Assembly (NCBI RefSeq): GCF_004365175.1
Contig: NZ_SOCE01000001.1
Location: forward strand, 1,661,154-1,725,153
Reading direction: 5' to 3'
DNA: 64,000 nt
From: Kribbella voronezhensis
GTDB lineage: Bacteria; Actinomycetota; Actinomycetes; Propionibacteriales; Kribbellaceae
In this document: positions 8,031 to 15,739 of the stretch, piece by piece
Layout of the letters: the number at the start of each line of letters is the position of its first letter
Numbering within the stretch: the stretch's first letter is position 1
Translations under genes and position numbers: made by a program
The notes under the pieces: model-generated
What the model was told of the DNA's origin: nothing
The model's database searches: none
The model's input: only the letters and a program-made list of their open reading frames with translations

Positions 8031-8899
8031 CCCTTCACCCCCGCGTCTCCCACTCCCCGGATCACGTGGCGCTGGAAGAGGCCGTAGATGATCAGCAGCG
8101 GCAGACCCCCGAGCACGGCCGAGGCCATGATCTGGGCGTACCGCAGGCCGTAGGAACCCTGGACGTTGGCCAGTCCGACCGGGATCGTCATCATCGACGG
8201 GTCGGTGGTGACGATGAACGGCCAGAGGAAGTTGTTCCAGGCACCGATGAAGGTGAAGATCGCGACCGCGCCGAGGATCGGCCGCGACATCGGCACCATG
8301 ACGCTCCAGACGATCCGCAGCCGGGTGGCTCCGTCCACCCGGGCGGCGTCCTCGTAATCACGCGGTACGCCGTCGAAGAACTTCTTCAGCACGAAGACCA
8401 TCACCGGAGCGACCACCTGCGGCAGGACGACACCCCAGTAGGTGTCGACGAGTCGCAGCGTCGTCATCTCGGCGAACAAGGGCACGATCAGGACCTGCGG
8501 CGGCACCAGGATTCCGGCGACCAGGAGGCCGAACAGCACCTTCCGGCCGGGAAAGGTCGTCCGGGAGAACCCGTACGCCGCCAGCACCGAGACGAGCAGG
8601 GTCAGGGCGGTCACCAGGACCGCCACGATCGTGCTGTTCAGGAACCAGCGCAGGATCGATCCCTGGTCGAGAACACTCCGGTAGGCGGCCGAGGTCGGAT
8701 CGACGGGGAACCAGGTGATCGGCGTCCTGGTGGTCTCCGGCTCGGGCTTGAGGGACGTGTCGAGTGCCCACAGCAACGGCACCAGCCAGAGCAGGGCGAG
8801 CAGTGCCGCTCCGACGATCGAGGCGACCTTGGCGAAGCTGAATCTCGGCTGCACCGGTCCACTCACCGCCGGCCGCAACGAGATGGCCTGGGCTGTCAT
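8027..8899 (-). CDS. Carbohydrate ABC transporter permease (MalG type)
   Basis: A 290-residue inner-membrane permease with six predicted membrane helices. The EAA loop, contacting the ATPase, is seen around DYEDAARVDGATRLRIVWSVMVPMSRP. ATG 8899 overlaps the stop of the partner permease as ATGA; the longer frame to 9406 is a shadow. It pairs with the MalF-type permease and the lipoprotein binding protein upstream. No ATPase gene is in the operon, so a shared MsiK-like ATPase is presumed. Substrate inferred from GH43 and GH51 neighbours: arabino-oligosaccharides. Confidence 0.93.
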   Translation of the reverse strand: MTAQAISLRPAVSGPVQPRFSFAKVASIVGAALLALLWLVPLLWALDTSLKPEPETTRTPITWFPVDPTSAAYRSVLDQGSILRWFLNSTIVAVLVTALTLLVSVLAAYGFSRTTFPGRKVLFGLLVAGILVPPQVLIVPLFAEMTTLRLVDTYWGVVLPQVVAPVMVFVLKKFFDGVPRDYEDAARVDGATRLRIVWSVMVPMSRPILGAVAIFTFIGAWNNFLWPFIVTTDPSMMTIPVGLANVQGSYGLRYAQIMASAVLGGLPLLIIYGLFQRHVIRGVGDAGVKG

Positions 8900-9849
8900 C
8901 GAAGGTCCTCCTTGCGGCCGGAGAAGAGCTTGAACTGCGCGATCGAGACGATCACGATCACGACGAAGAACAGGTAGGAGATGGCCGACGCGTAGCCGAT
9001 CCGGTAGCTGGTGAAGCCGCTCTCGTAGATGTACTGGATGATCGGCCGGGTGCTGAAGTTCGGGCCGCCGACGGTCATCAGGTAGATCTGGTCGAAGATC
9101 TTCAGCGACGCGACCAGTTGCAGGACGACGATCAGTCCGGTGGTCCGGCTCAGCAGCGGCAGCGTGATGCGGAAGAGTTGCTGCCGGTCGCCCGCTCCGT
9201 CGATCGCGGCGGCTTCGTAGAGGTGCTCCGGGATCCCTTGCAGGGCAGCCAGATAGAGCAGGAAGTTGAATCCGACGGTCCACCAGACGGTGGTGATCAC
9301 GACGGCGAGCATCGCCCGGTTCTCGGTGTTCAGCCAGTCGATCTCGGCGAAGCCGGCCGACGTCAGCAGGCCGTTCACCAGACCGAATCCCGGCTGGTAG
9401 ATCCACACCCAGATCAAGGTGACCACCGTTGCCGGCAGGACGAACGGCGCGAAGTACGCGAACCGGAGGAACCAGCCGAACACACCGGTCCGGTTCGCCA
9501 GCAACGCCATCACCAGCGCGGTCAGGACCAGTGGTGGAGTGCTCATCGCGGTGAACACCAAGGTGTTCTTCAGCGATGACCAGACGGCGGGATCGTGGAA
9601 GACCTCGCGCCAGTTGGCCAGCCCGAGGAACTCACCGCCGACGCCGGCCAGGCTCTTGTTGAAGAAGCTGTTCCACAGTCCGCTCAGCGTCGGCCAGAGC
9701 AGGAAGAATCCGAACAGCACGAGGAACGGGGCGACGAACAGCAGCCCGCCCCACTTCTCGGTCCACGGCTGCCCGGTCGGCGTACGGGGGCTGCCGGTCG
9801 ACGTACGGCGGGTCCCGGTCGGCGTACGGGGGCTGGTTTGCACGGCCAT
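8896..9849 (-). CDS. Carbohydrate ABC transporter permease (MalF type)
   Basis: A 317-residue permease with six predicted membrane helices and an EAA loop around EHLYEAAAIDGAGDRQQLFRITLP. The first 28 residues are an unusual Ser/Thr/Pro/Arg-rich cytoplasmic tail made of near repeats (SPRTPTG, TRRTSTG, SPRTPTG). It sits between the binding-protein gene (12 bases upstream) and the second permease (4-base overlap). It forms the heterodimeric channel of the arabino-oligosaccharide importer. Confidence 0.93.
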   Translation of the reverse strand: MAVQTSPRTPTGTRRTSTGSPRTPTGQPWTEKWGGLLFVAPFLVLFGFFLLWPTLSGLWNSFFNKSLAGVGGEFLGLANWREVFHDPAVWSSLKNTLVFTAMSTPPLVLTALVMALLANRTGVFGWFLRFAYFAPFVLPATVVTLIWVWIYQPGFGLVNGLLTSAGFAEIDWLNTENRAMLAVVITTVWWTVGFNFLLYLAALQGIPEHLYEAAAIDGAGDRQQLFRITLPLLSRTTGLIVVLQLVASLKIFDQIYLMTVGGPNFSTRPIIQYIYESGFTSYRIGYASAISYLFFVVIVIVSIAQFKLFSGRKEDLR

Positions 9850-9861
9850 GATCTGCTCCCG

Positions 9862-11166
9862 TTAGACAGGGGACGGGGTGTCGAGAAGCTTCTGGACGGC
9901 GGCTTTGAACTGATCGAGTGCCTGCCGCGGGCTGGACTGCCCGGAGAACACACCGGAGAACGCGGCACCGGCCTCGTTCTGCAGTTGAGCGCCCGATCCG
10001 CTGAACCAGGCATCCGGATCCAGCAGCACGTGGTTCGCCGCGTCGCGATAGTCCGCCTGGGGCCGCAGGGCGAGGTATTCGGCGCTGGTGGCGACCGGCT
10101 GGTACGCCGGGATGTGCCCGCCCTCGGCCCATTCCACGCTGTGTTTCAGCATCCAGGCGATGTACTCGACGGTGGCCTGGGTACTGGCCGCGCTCCGGCC
10201 GTTCTGGTGCGGCATCACGAACGTGTGCGCATCGCCCGCGCAGGCGGGGACGTCGTAGACCTGCGGGAACGGCGCCATCCCGAACTTCATCTTCGCGGTC
10301 TCGTACGTCGTCACCTCCCACTCCCCGTTGAAGCTCAGCCCCGCGTCACCGTTGGTGAACATCGCGACCAGGGCCGCGTACGGCGACGAGCGCGGGACGA
10401 GGCCGTCGGCGGCGAGTTTCGCCATCAACTGCAGGGCTTCCAGGGCCTTGGCGTCGTCGAGTGCCAGCCGCGTTCCCGACTCGTCGAAGAACCGGCCCTC
10501 CAGTTGGCCGTAGAGCGTCCACCACAGTCGCCACGGGTTCGTCGTCTCGACCGAGGCCGCGAACTTGCCGGTCGTCTCCTTGACCGCCTTCATCGTCTCG
10601 ATCAGCGCATCGACACCCTTGATCGTCTTGATCCGGCCGTCGGGCCCGAGCAAACCGGCCCGCCGGCAGATGTCGGTGTTGTAGTAGAGGACGAAGGGGT
10701 GCTGGTCGAGCGGTACGGCGTACAGCTTGTCCTCGATCAGACAGCGTTCCCAGGTCTGGGGCAGGAAGTCGGAGGCGCTGATACCCGCCGCGCTCAGCCG
10801 GTCGAGCGGGATCGGGTCGAGCAAGGTGGTCGGGCTGAAACCCCGTAGCCGGGAGAGATGGAGCGTGGCCACCTCGGGCGCCCGGCCGCCGGCCGCGGAC
10901 ATCGCGAGCTTGGTGTAGAACGGCGGCCCCCAGGCCAGCGTGTGCGCCTCGAAGGCAATATCCTTGCGTTCGGCAACGAATTCCTGATGGATCTGGAGCA
11001 GCCGGGCGCCGTCGCCGCCACCGAACAGATTCCATTCGCGGACCCGCGCCGGGCCGCTCGCCGCGCCGCAGCCCGGCACCGCGAGCGCACCGGCCAGGCC
11101 GAGCGCGCCGGCCAGCACCCGGCGTCTGGTCGGGCCCGGTCGAGGGGACACTGGATGGTCGGGCAT
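9862..11166 (-). CDS. Extracellular sugar-binding lipoprotein of ABC transporter
   Basis: A 434-residue family 1 solute-binding protein. A twin-arginine type signal (TRRRVLAGALGLAGALA) ends in a lipobox with the anchored Cys of VPGCG. The mature part has features of the MalE/AraN-like fold, including DFLPQTWERCL and a C-terminal helical region. It is the first gene of the operon binding protein - permease - permease - GH43 - GH51 and follows a perfect 18-base palindrome. Arabino-oligosaccharide binding is inferred from the enzymes downstream. Confidence 0.92.
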   Translation of the reverse strand: MPDHPVSPRPGPTRRRVLAGALGLAGALAVPGCGAASGPARVREWNLFGGGDGARLLQIHQEFVAERKDIAFEAHTLAWGPPFYTKLAMSAAGGRAPEVATLHLSRLRGFSPTTLLDPIPLDRLSAAGISASDFLPQTWERCLIEDKLYAVPLDQHPFVLYYNTDICRRAGLLGPDGRIKTIKGVDALIETMKAVKETTGKFAASVETTNPWRLWWTLYGQLEGRFFDESGTRLALDDAKALEALQLMAKLAADGLVPRSSPYAALVAMFTNGDAGLSFNGEWEVTTYETAKMKFGMAPFPQVYDVPACAGDAHTFVMPHQNGRSAASTQATVEYIAWMLKHSVEWAEGGHIPAYQPVATSAEYLALRPQADYRDAANHVLLDPDAWFSGSGAQLQNEAGAAFSGVFSGQSSPRQALDQFKAAVQKLLDTPSPV

Positions 11167-11192
11167 GGCGGTTCCCCTTCCGGCCGGGCGGT

Positions 11193-11210
11193 TTCTACAC
11201 CGGTGTAGAA
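11193..11210. promoter_or_regulatory. LacI-type operator of the arabino-oligosaccharide operon
   Basis: TTCTACACCGGTGTAGAA is a perfect 18-base palindrome 27 bases upstream of the binding-protein start and 55 bases beyond the end of the LacI gene. Central CG and length are typical of LacI-family operators. The adjacent LacI gene product is the natural binder. Confidence 0.75.
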
Positions 11211-11264
11211 CGGATCATGCCCGGGCTCCACCCATGCCGTCAAGAGCGCGAAAGGCGTTGCTGG

Positions 11265-12287
11265 TCAGGAAATGTGAACGCGAACACTCGCGGTCGACTC
11301 GCGGACGTTCAGCGCGTACGGCGCGACGATCTCCCGGTGCGCCGAGGCGTCGCCGGACATCCGGGCGACCAGCAGTTCGACGGCGGCCGCGGCGATCTCG
11401 GTCCGGCCCGGATCGATCGACGTCAAGGTGGGAGTGCTGTACTGCGCCTCGTCGATGTCGTCGAAACCCACCACGGCCACATCGTCGGGGACACTCAGAC
11501 CGTGCCTGATGAGTACGCGCAGCGCACCCAGCGCGAGGGTGTCGTTGAGACACAGCACCGCGTCGAACTTCGAGCCGGTGGACAGCAACTGCTCCATCGC
11601 CTCGGCTCCGTTGGACCGATGCCAAAGACCCGCGGGTACGGCGAGCTTCTTGATCGGGCGGATCCCCGCAGCGGCCATCGTCGAGAGATACGCGCCGTAC
11701 CGGATGGCCGCAGTACCGACCACCTCGCCGGGGTGGGTGCCGATGACGGCGATCCGGCGCCGGCCTAAGGCGATCAGGTGCTCGACCGCTGCCTGGGTGC
11801 CGGCGACATTGTCGATCACCACGTGGTCGACCGGTCCATGGAAGATGCGCTCACCGAGCAACACCACTGGTGTGCTGGTCCGCAACTGGTCCACGTCCTC
11901 CGGCCCGAGGGCCAGCGGGCTGAACAGCAGGCCGTCGACCAGCTTTCCCCGTTCGCTGGACAACACCGTCAACTCGCGTTCGCGGCGGGCGCCGGTCTGC
12001 TCGATCATCACCGTCAGACCACGCTGCTCGGCCGCCTCGATCACGGCGTCCGCGAGCTCCGCGAAGTACGGCAGGCTCAGCTCGGGCACGGCCAGCCCGA
12101 TGATCCCGGTGCGGCCGGACCGGAGATTCCGGGCCAGCACGTTCAACTGGTAGCCGAGGGCATCGACCGACTCGAGCACCTTGGAGCGGGTGGCCTCCCT
12201 GATGTACGGGTAGCCGCTCAGCACATTGGACACGGTCTTCGGGGAGACGCCTGCGTGCCTGGCAACATCCCGCATCGTGACAGCCAT
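11265..12287 (-). CDS. LacI family regulator of the arabinan operon
   Basis: A 340-residue repressor. The N-terminal helix-turn-helix is TMRDVARHAGVSPKTVSNVLSG followed by the hinge around residues 45-60; a periplasmic-binding-protein-like ligand domain fills the rest. ATG 12287 follows GGAAGGGGG; the frame extends to 12335 without a better start. The gene lies directly upstream of the arabino-oligosaccharide operon on the same strand, with the palindrome at 11193-11210 between them. It probably responds to arabinose or arabino-oligosaccharides (inference). It belongs to a different LacI subgroup from the three paralogues further along. Confidence 0.9.
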   Translation of the reverse strand: MAVTMRDVARHAGVSPKTVSNVLSGYPYIREATRSKVLESVDALGYQLNVLARNLRSGRTGIIGLAVPELSLPYFAELADAVIEAAEQRGLTVMIEQTGARRERELTVLSSERGKLVDGLLFSPLALGPEDVDQLRTSTPVVLLGERIFHGPVDHVVIDNVAGTQAAVEHLIALGRRRIAVIGTHPGEVVGTAAIRYGAYLSTMAAAGIRPIKKLAVPAGLWHRSNGAEAMEQLLSTGSKFDAVLCLNDTLALGALRVLIRHGLSVPDDVAVVGFDDIDEAQYSTPTLTSIDPGRTEIAAAAVELLVARMSGDASAHREIVAPYALNVRESTASVRVHIS

Positions 12288-12380
12288 CGAGCCCCCTTCC
12301 ACCGACGTCCGCCGACAAACCGGCCCGTGCTCCACACCGTAGTACAGGCCTCCCGCGGATCGAGCACAGTCCCCGGCTGC

Positions 12381-13256
12381 TCAGCCCTTCACGCCGGAGG
12401 AGACGATGCTGCGGATGAAGTAGCGCTGGGCGAACAGGAAGATGAGTAGGGCGGGCAGGACGTACAACGCGGCGGCGGCCGCTTGCACGGTGGGGATCGC
12501 GTTGCCGTGCGGATCGCGGTACCACGCGGTGATCGCGACCGACAAGGTCGTGTGATCGACGTCGAGCAGCAGCGCCGGCGCGATGTAGTCGCCCCAGGTC
12601 CAGACGAAGGACAACAGGAACGACGTGAGCAGCACCGGCCTCGACAGTGGAAGGAAGATGCGGACGAAGATCCGGCCCCACCCGCAGCCGTCGATGATGG
12701 CCGCGTCCTCCAGTTCCGACGGGATGGCGGCGAAGAACTGCCGGAACAAGAAGATCAGGTACGGCGACGACGCCACTCCCCACAGCACCCACGGCCAGTA
12801 CGTGTTCACCAGACCCAAGCGGGAGAACAGGACGTAGGTGGGCAGCAAGGTGAGGATCTGCGGCAACATCATCGTCGACAGCAGCACCAGGAACAGGCCA
12901 CGTTTGCCACTGCCCCGAAGTCTGGCGAACCCGAAGCCGACCACCGCGCTGGAGGCCGTGACCAGTACGGCATACATCGTCGACAGAAAGAGCGAGTTGA
13001 CAGCGTACGCCGGGAAGTTGATGTCCGTCAGCGCGTGGGTGAAGTTCTCCCATTGCGCCTGTCGGGGCAGGATATGGGTCGGCACCGCGGCCCACTCGTC
13101 GCGGGTCTTCAGCGCGGCCAGCAGCAGCCAGACGAACGGCCCGACGAAGAGCACGGCAAGCGCCATCAGGAGTACGTAGACGGCTCCGGCGCTCAGCCGC
13201 GGCTTCCGGGACGACACCCGGTGCACCCCGGTCGGCGCGGGTCGGCGTACATGCAC
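12381..13256 (-). CDS. Carbohydrate ABC transporter permease (MalG type), second system
   Basis: A 291-residue permease with six predicted membrane segments and an EAA loop around SELEDAAIIDGCGWGRIFVRIFLPLSRP. GTG 13256 follows AGGAG at good spacing. It ends the second transporter operon, downstream of the partner permease (9-base gap). The GH42 gene lies divergently upstream of the operon, so galacto-oligosaccharides are the likely cargo. Confidence 0.92.
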   Translation of the reverse strand: MHVRRPAPTGVHRVSSRKPRLSAGAVYVLLMALAVLFVGPFVWLLLAALKTRDEWAAVPTHILPRQAQWENFTHALTDINFPAYAVNSLFLSTMYAVLVTASSAVVGFGFARLRGSGKRGLFLVLLSTMMLPQILTLLPTYVLFSRLGLVNTYWPWVLWGVASSPYLIFLFRQFFAAIPSELEDAAIIDGCGWGRIFVRIFLPLSRPVLLTSFLLSFVWTWGDYIAPALLLDVDHTTLSVAITAWYRDPHGNAIPTVQAAAAALYVLPALLIFLFAQRYFIRSIVSSGVKG

Positions 13257-13265
13257 GTGCTTCTC

Positions 13266-14189
13266 CTATCGGTCCGATTCGGTGTCGACCTGGTAGTGCA
13301 CCCACGACCGGCTCGAGCGCTGGATCAGCAGCGTGAAGGCCAGGATCACCAGGAAGTAGACCCACAACATCGCCGATCCGTAGCCGAACCGGTTGCTGGT
13401 GAAGAACTCCTGGTACACCTGCACCATGTACAGGTGGGTACTCTGCGGCACCTGTCCCACCCCGGAGATGCTGTTGGTCTCCGCGAGCAGCAGCGGCTGG
13501 ACGACGATCTGCAGGGTCGCGATCACCCCGGTCACGACCTGGAAGAAGATCACCGGCGAGATCATCGGCACGGTGATGTGCCGGAACACCCGCCAGCGGT
13601 TGGCGCCGTCGACGACGGCGGCCTCCTCCAGTTCCGTCGGGACGCCCTGGAGCGCGGCGAGCATGATCACCATGCCGCCACCGAGTCCCCACAGGGTCAG
13701 GATGATCAGTGCGTAGAAGGCCATCGGGTCGACGAGCCAGGCGATCGGCTTGATCCCGACGACGTGCAGGATCGCGTTCGCGATGCCGGCGTCGCGGTTC
13801 AGCACGAGTTTCCACATGATCGCCATCGCCACCACCGGCACCACCGAGGGCAGGAAGAAGATCGTCCGCCACAGGCCGACCGCGATCAGCCGGCGGTTGA
13901 GCAACACGGCCAGTCCCAGCGCCCCGGCGACGCTGAGCGGTACGGCGATCGCGGCGTACGCGATCGTCCTGAGCATGGCGTGCCAGGCCTCGGCGTCGCC
14001 GAAGAGCTCGACGTAGTTGCGGAATCCGACCCACCGCCAGCGCGGTGAGCTGCCGTCGAAGTTCGTCAGGCTGACCCCGAACGCGTAGCCGAGCGGCACC
14101 GCCGTCAGCAGCAGGAAACCCAGCACCCACGGCGAGACGAACAGGTAGAAGGTTCGGTTCGAGTACCGCGACCAGCTGTTCCGGGCCAT
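13266..14189 (-). CDS. Carbohydrate ABC transporter permease (MalF type), second system
   Basis: A 307-residue permease with about six membrane helices and an EAA loop around TELEEAAVVDGANRWRVFRHITVP. ATG 14189 starts 7 bases after the binding-protein stop; the longer frame to 14330 overlaps that gene and is not used. It works with the MalG-type permease downstream. Its Shine-Dalgarno is weak, suggesting translational coupling to the binding-protein gene. Confidence 0.92.
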   Translation of the reverse strand: MARNSWSRYSNRTFYLFVSPWVLGFLLLTAVPLGYAFGVSLTNFDGSSPRWRWVGFRNYVELFGDAEAWHAMLRTIAYAAIAVPLSVAGALGLAVLLNRRLIAVGLWRTIFFLPSVVPVVAMAIMWKLVLNRDAGIANAILHVVGIKPIAWLVDPMAFYALIILTLWGLGGGMVIMLAALQGVPTELEEAAVVDGANRWRVFRHITVPMISPVIFFQVVTGVIATLQIVVQPLLLAETNSISGVGQVPQSTHLYMVQVYQEFFTSNRFGYGSAMLWVYFLVILAFTLLIQRSSRSWVHYQVDTESDR

Positions 14190-14196
14190 CTCGCCG

Positions 14197-15570
14197 TCAG
14201 CCGATCTGCTCTTTGCCCTGCTTGAGCACCTTGTTGATCTCGTCGGTGATCGCCTTGCAGGCCTCCTCCACCGTCGCCTGCTTCTTGATCGCTCGCTGCA
14301 GGTGCTTGTCCAGCGCGAGGTTCCAGGCATCCACGGTGACGTACGGCGAATCCGGGAGCGGCGCGGCGTACTGCAACTCGTTCTGCGCGGTCTTGAACGC
14401 CTGCTTCTGATACGGCAACTCCTGCGGCAGCTTCGGCAGCAGGGACTTCAACGCCGGCAGGCCCCAGCCACTGCTGGCCCGCTCCTGCGCGGGCGGTCCG
14501 GCCATGAAGTACTCCATCAGCTTCCACGCCTCGTCCTTGTGCTTGGACTTCGCCGGGATCCAGGCACCGATTCCGGCGTACGTCGGGCTGATCCGGTGAT
14601 CGCCCATCACCGGCGCCGGAGCCATCCGGACCACCGGCTGCAGGGCGGCCTCCTTGACGAAGTTCCCGCCGTACCAGTAGCCGTCCTGGCTGATCGCCAT
14701 CCGCTTCGCCATGAAGGTGGACAGGTCGGCGCCGTCCGGCAGCGGGGCCAGCGAGGTCGGGCCGACGCCGGCCTGGGCGAAGTCGACGTACCACGCCACC
14801 GCACGGCGAGCGGCCGTGGTGGTGAAGTCGGTGCGGGCCAGATCGTCGGTGTAGATCTTCTCGCCCTGCTGGAGGATCATCGTCGCGAGCGGGGCGTAGA
14901 GGTTCCAGGCCCATTCCAGACCGAGACCGTAGACGCTGGTCTTGCCGCCCTGCTTGCTGGTCAGCTTCTTGCCGATGGCAAGCAAGTCGTCGTAGCCGAC
15001 CGGCTCGGTCTCGCTCAGGTGCGCGATCTTCTGCCGGTCGAACAACTGGGCGTTGTACCAGAGGGTCGCGTCCTGACTCCAGTCCTTGACGATGCCGTAG
15101 TACGCGCCCTGGCCGATCTTGGTGCCGTCCCAGCGATAGCTGTCGTTGACCGACAGCAGATCGTCCTTCTTCAGCACCTGGCTCTTCTCCAGGTACGGCG
15201 TGAGGTCGGTGGCCAGCCCCCGGGCATTGACGTTGGCGCTGCCGACAGCGGCACCGCGGACGAGATCCGGCGGAGCGCCGGAGGCCAGCATCGCGTTGAG
15301 CCGGGTGGTGTCGTTCTGCAGGAAGTTGATCTTGATGCCGGGGTTCTTCGCCTCGAAGTCGGCGATGTGCTCCTTGGTGAGCTCGTTGTTGTTGTACATC
15401 ACGGTCAGCGTCACGGTGCCCTGACCGTTGCTCTGACCGCCGGTACCCGAGGACGTACCGGACGAATTGGCATTGCAGCCGCTGAGCATCCCTCCGGCGG
15501 CCACGCCACCGACCACGGCGGACGTTCCGGCGAGGAGCCGCCGCCTGCTGATCCGAACCGAATCCATCAT
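14197..15570 (-). CDS. Sugar-binding lipoprotein, second ABC system
   Basis: A 457-residue family 1 solute-binding protein. The signal SRRRLLAGTS...MLSGC is a twin-arginine lipoprotein signal with Cys at about residue 32, then a Ser/Gly/Asn linker. The mature start VTLTVMYNNNELTKEHIADF is typical of oligosaccharide binders. ATG 15570 sits 5 bases after AGGAGG. It heads a three-gene operon with both permeases and is divergent from the GH42 gene, with two LacI-type sites between. A GanS-like galacto-oligosaccharide role is likely, by context only. Confidence 0.92.
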   Translation of the reverse strand: MMDSVRISRRRLLAGTSAVVGGVAAGGMLSGCNANSSGTSSGTGGQSNGQGTVTLTVMYNNNELTKEHIADFEAKNPGIKINFLQNDTTRLNAMLASGAPPDLVRGAAVGSANVNARGLATDLTPYLEKSQVLKKDDLLSVNDSYRWDGTKIGQGAYYGIVKDWSQDATLWYNAQLFDRQKIAHLSETEPVGYDDLLAIGKKLTSKQGGKTSVYGLGLEWAWNLYAPLATMILQQGEKIYTDDLARTDFTTTAARRAVAWYVDFAQAGVGPTSLAPLPDGADLSTFMAKRMAISQDGYWYGGNFVKEAALQPVVRMAPAPVMGDHRISPTYAGIGAWIPAKSKHKDEAWKLMEYFMAGPPAQERASSGWGLPALKSLLPKLPQELPYQKQAFKTAQNELQYAAPLPDSPYVTVDAWNLALDKHLQRAIKKQATVEEACKAITDEINKVLKQGKEQIG

Positions 15571-15621
15571 CTCGACCTCCTGGGTACCGGGACCAGCGTC
15601 GAACCGGTCCACCCCATTTTC

Positions 15622-15635
15622 TGGGAGCGCTCACA
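15622..15635. promoter_or_regulatory. LacI-type operator A1 (pair A)
   Basis: TGGGAGCGCTCACA, within the 16-base near-palindrome CTGGGAGCGCTCACAG (one mismatched pair). It lies between the divergent transporter operon and GH42 gene, 88 bp centre to centre from site A2. A TTGACA on the minus strand at 15658-15663 places the site near the -10 region of the transporter promoter. The motif is one base from the CebR box TGGGAGCGCTCCCA. Confidence 0.75.
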
Positions 15636-15709
15636 GTCTCGGTGTGCGGTATATCCCTGTCAATACTCCAAAAGCTACGACATACCCGTGTCATGATGTG
15701 TGCTGTTTC

Positions 15710-15723
15710 TGTTCGCGCTCCCA
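15710..15723. promoter_or_regulatory. LacI-type operator A2 (pair A)
   Basis: TGTTCGCGCTCCCA, which reads TGGGAGCGCGAACA on the other strand. One half-site is perfect and the other degenerate. It is 16 bases upstream of the GH42 start and 88 bp centre to centre from site A1. Confidence 0.6.
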
Positions 15724-15739
15724 GATTGGGCGTCCGCCG

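Noticed and set aside
9771..9838. Short GC-rich repeats suggesting a CRISPR-like array
   Set aside because: The units are about 21 bases, imperfect, without spacers, and lie in frame inside a permease gene.
11105..11297. An 88 bp partner for the operator at 11193
   Set aside because: No similar sequence at 88 bp in either direction; it appears to be a single-site operator.
11851..14130. 759-residue open frame on the minus strand
   Set aside because: It crosses LacI and two permease genes in a different frame and is rich in Arg/Ala/Gly without family motifs.
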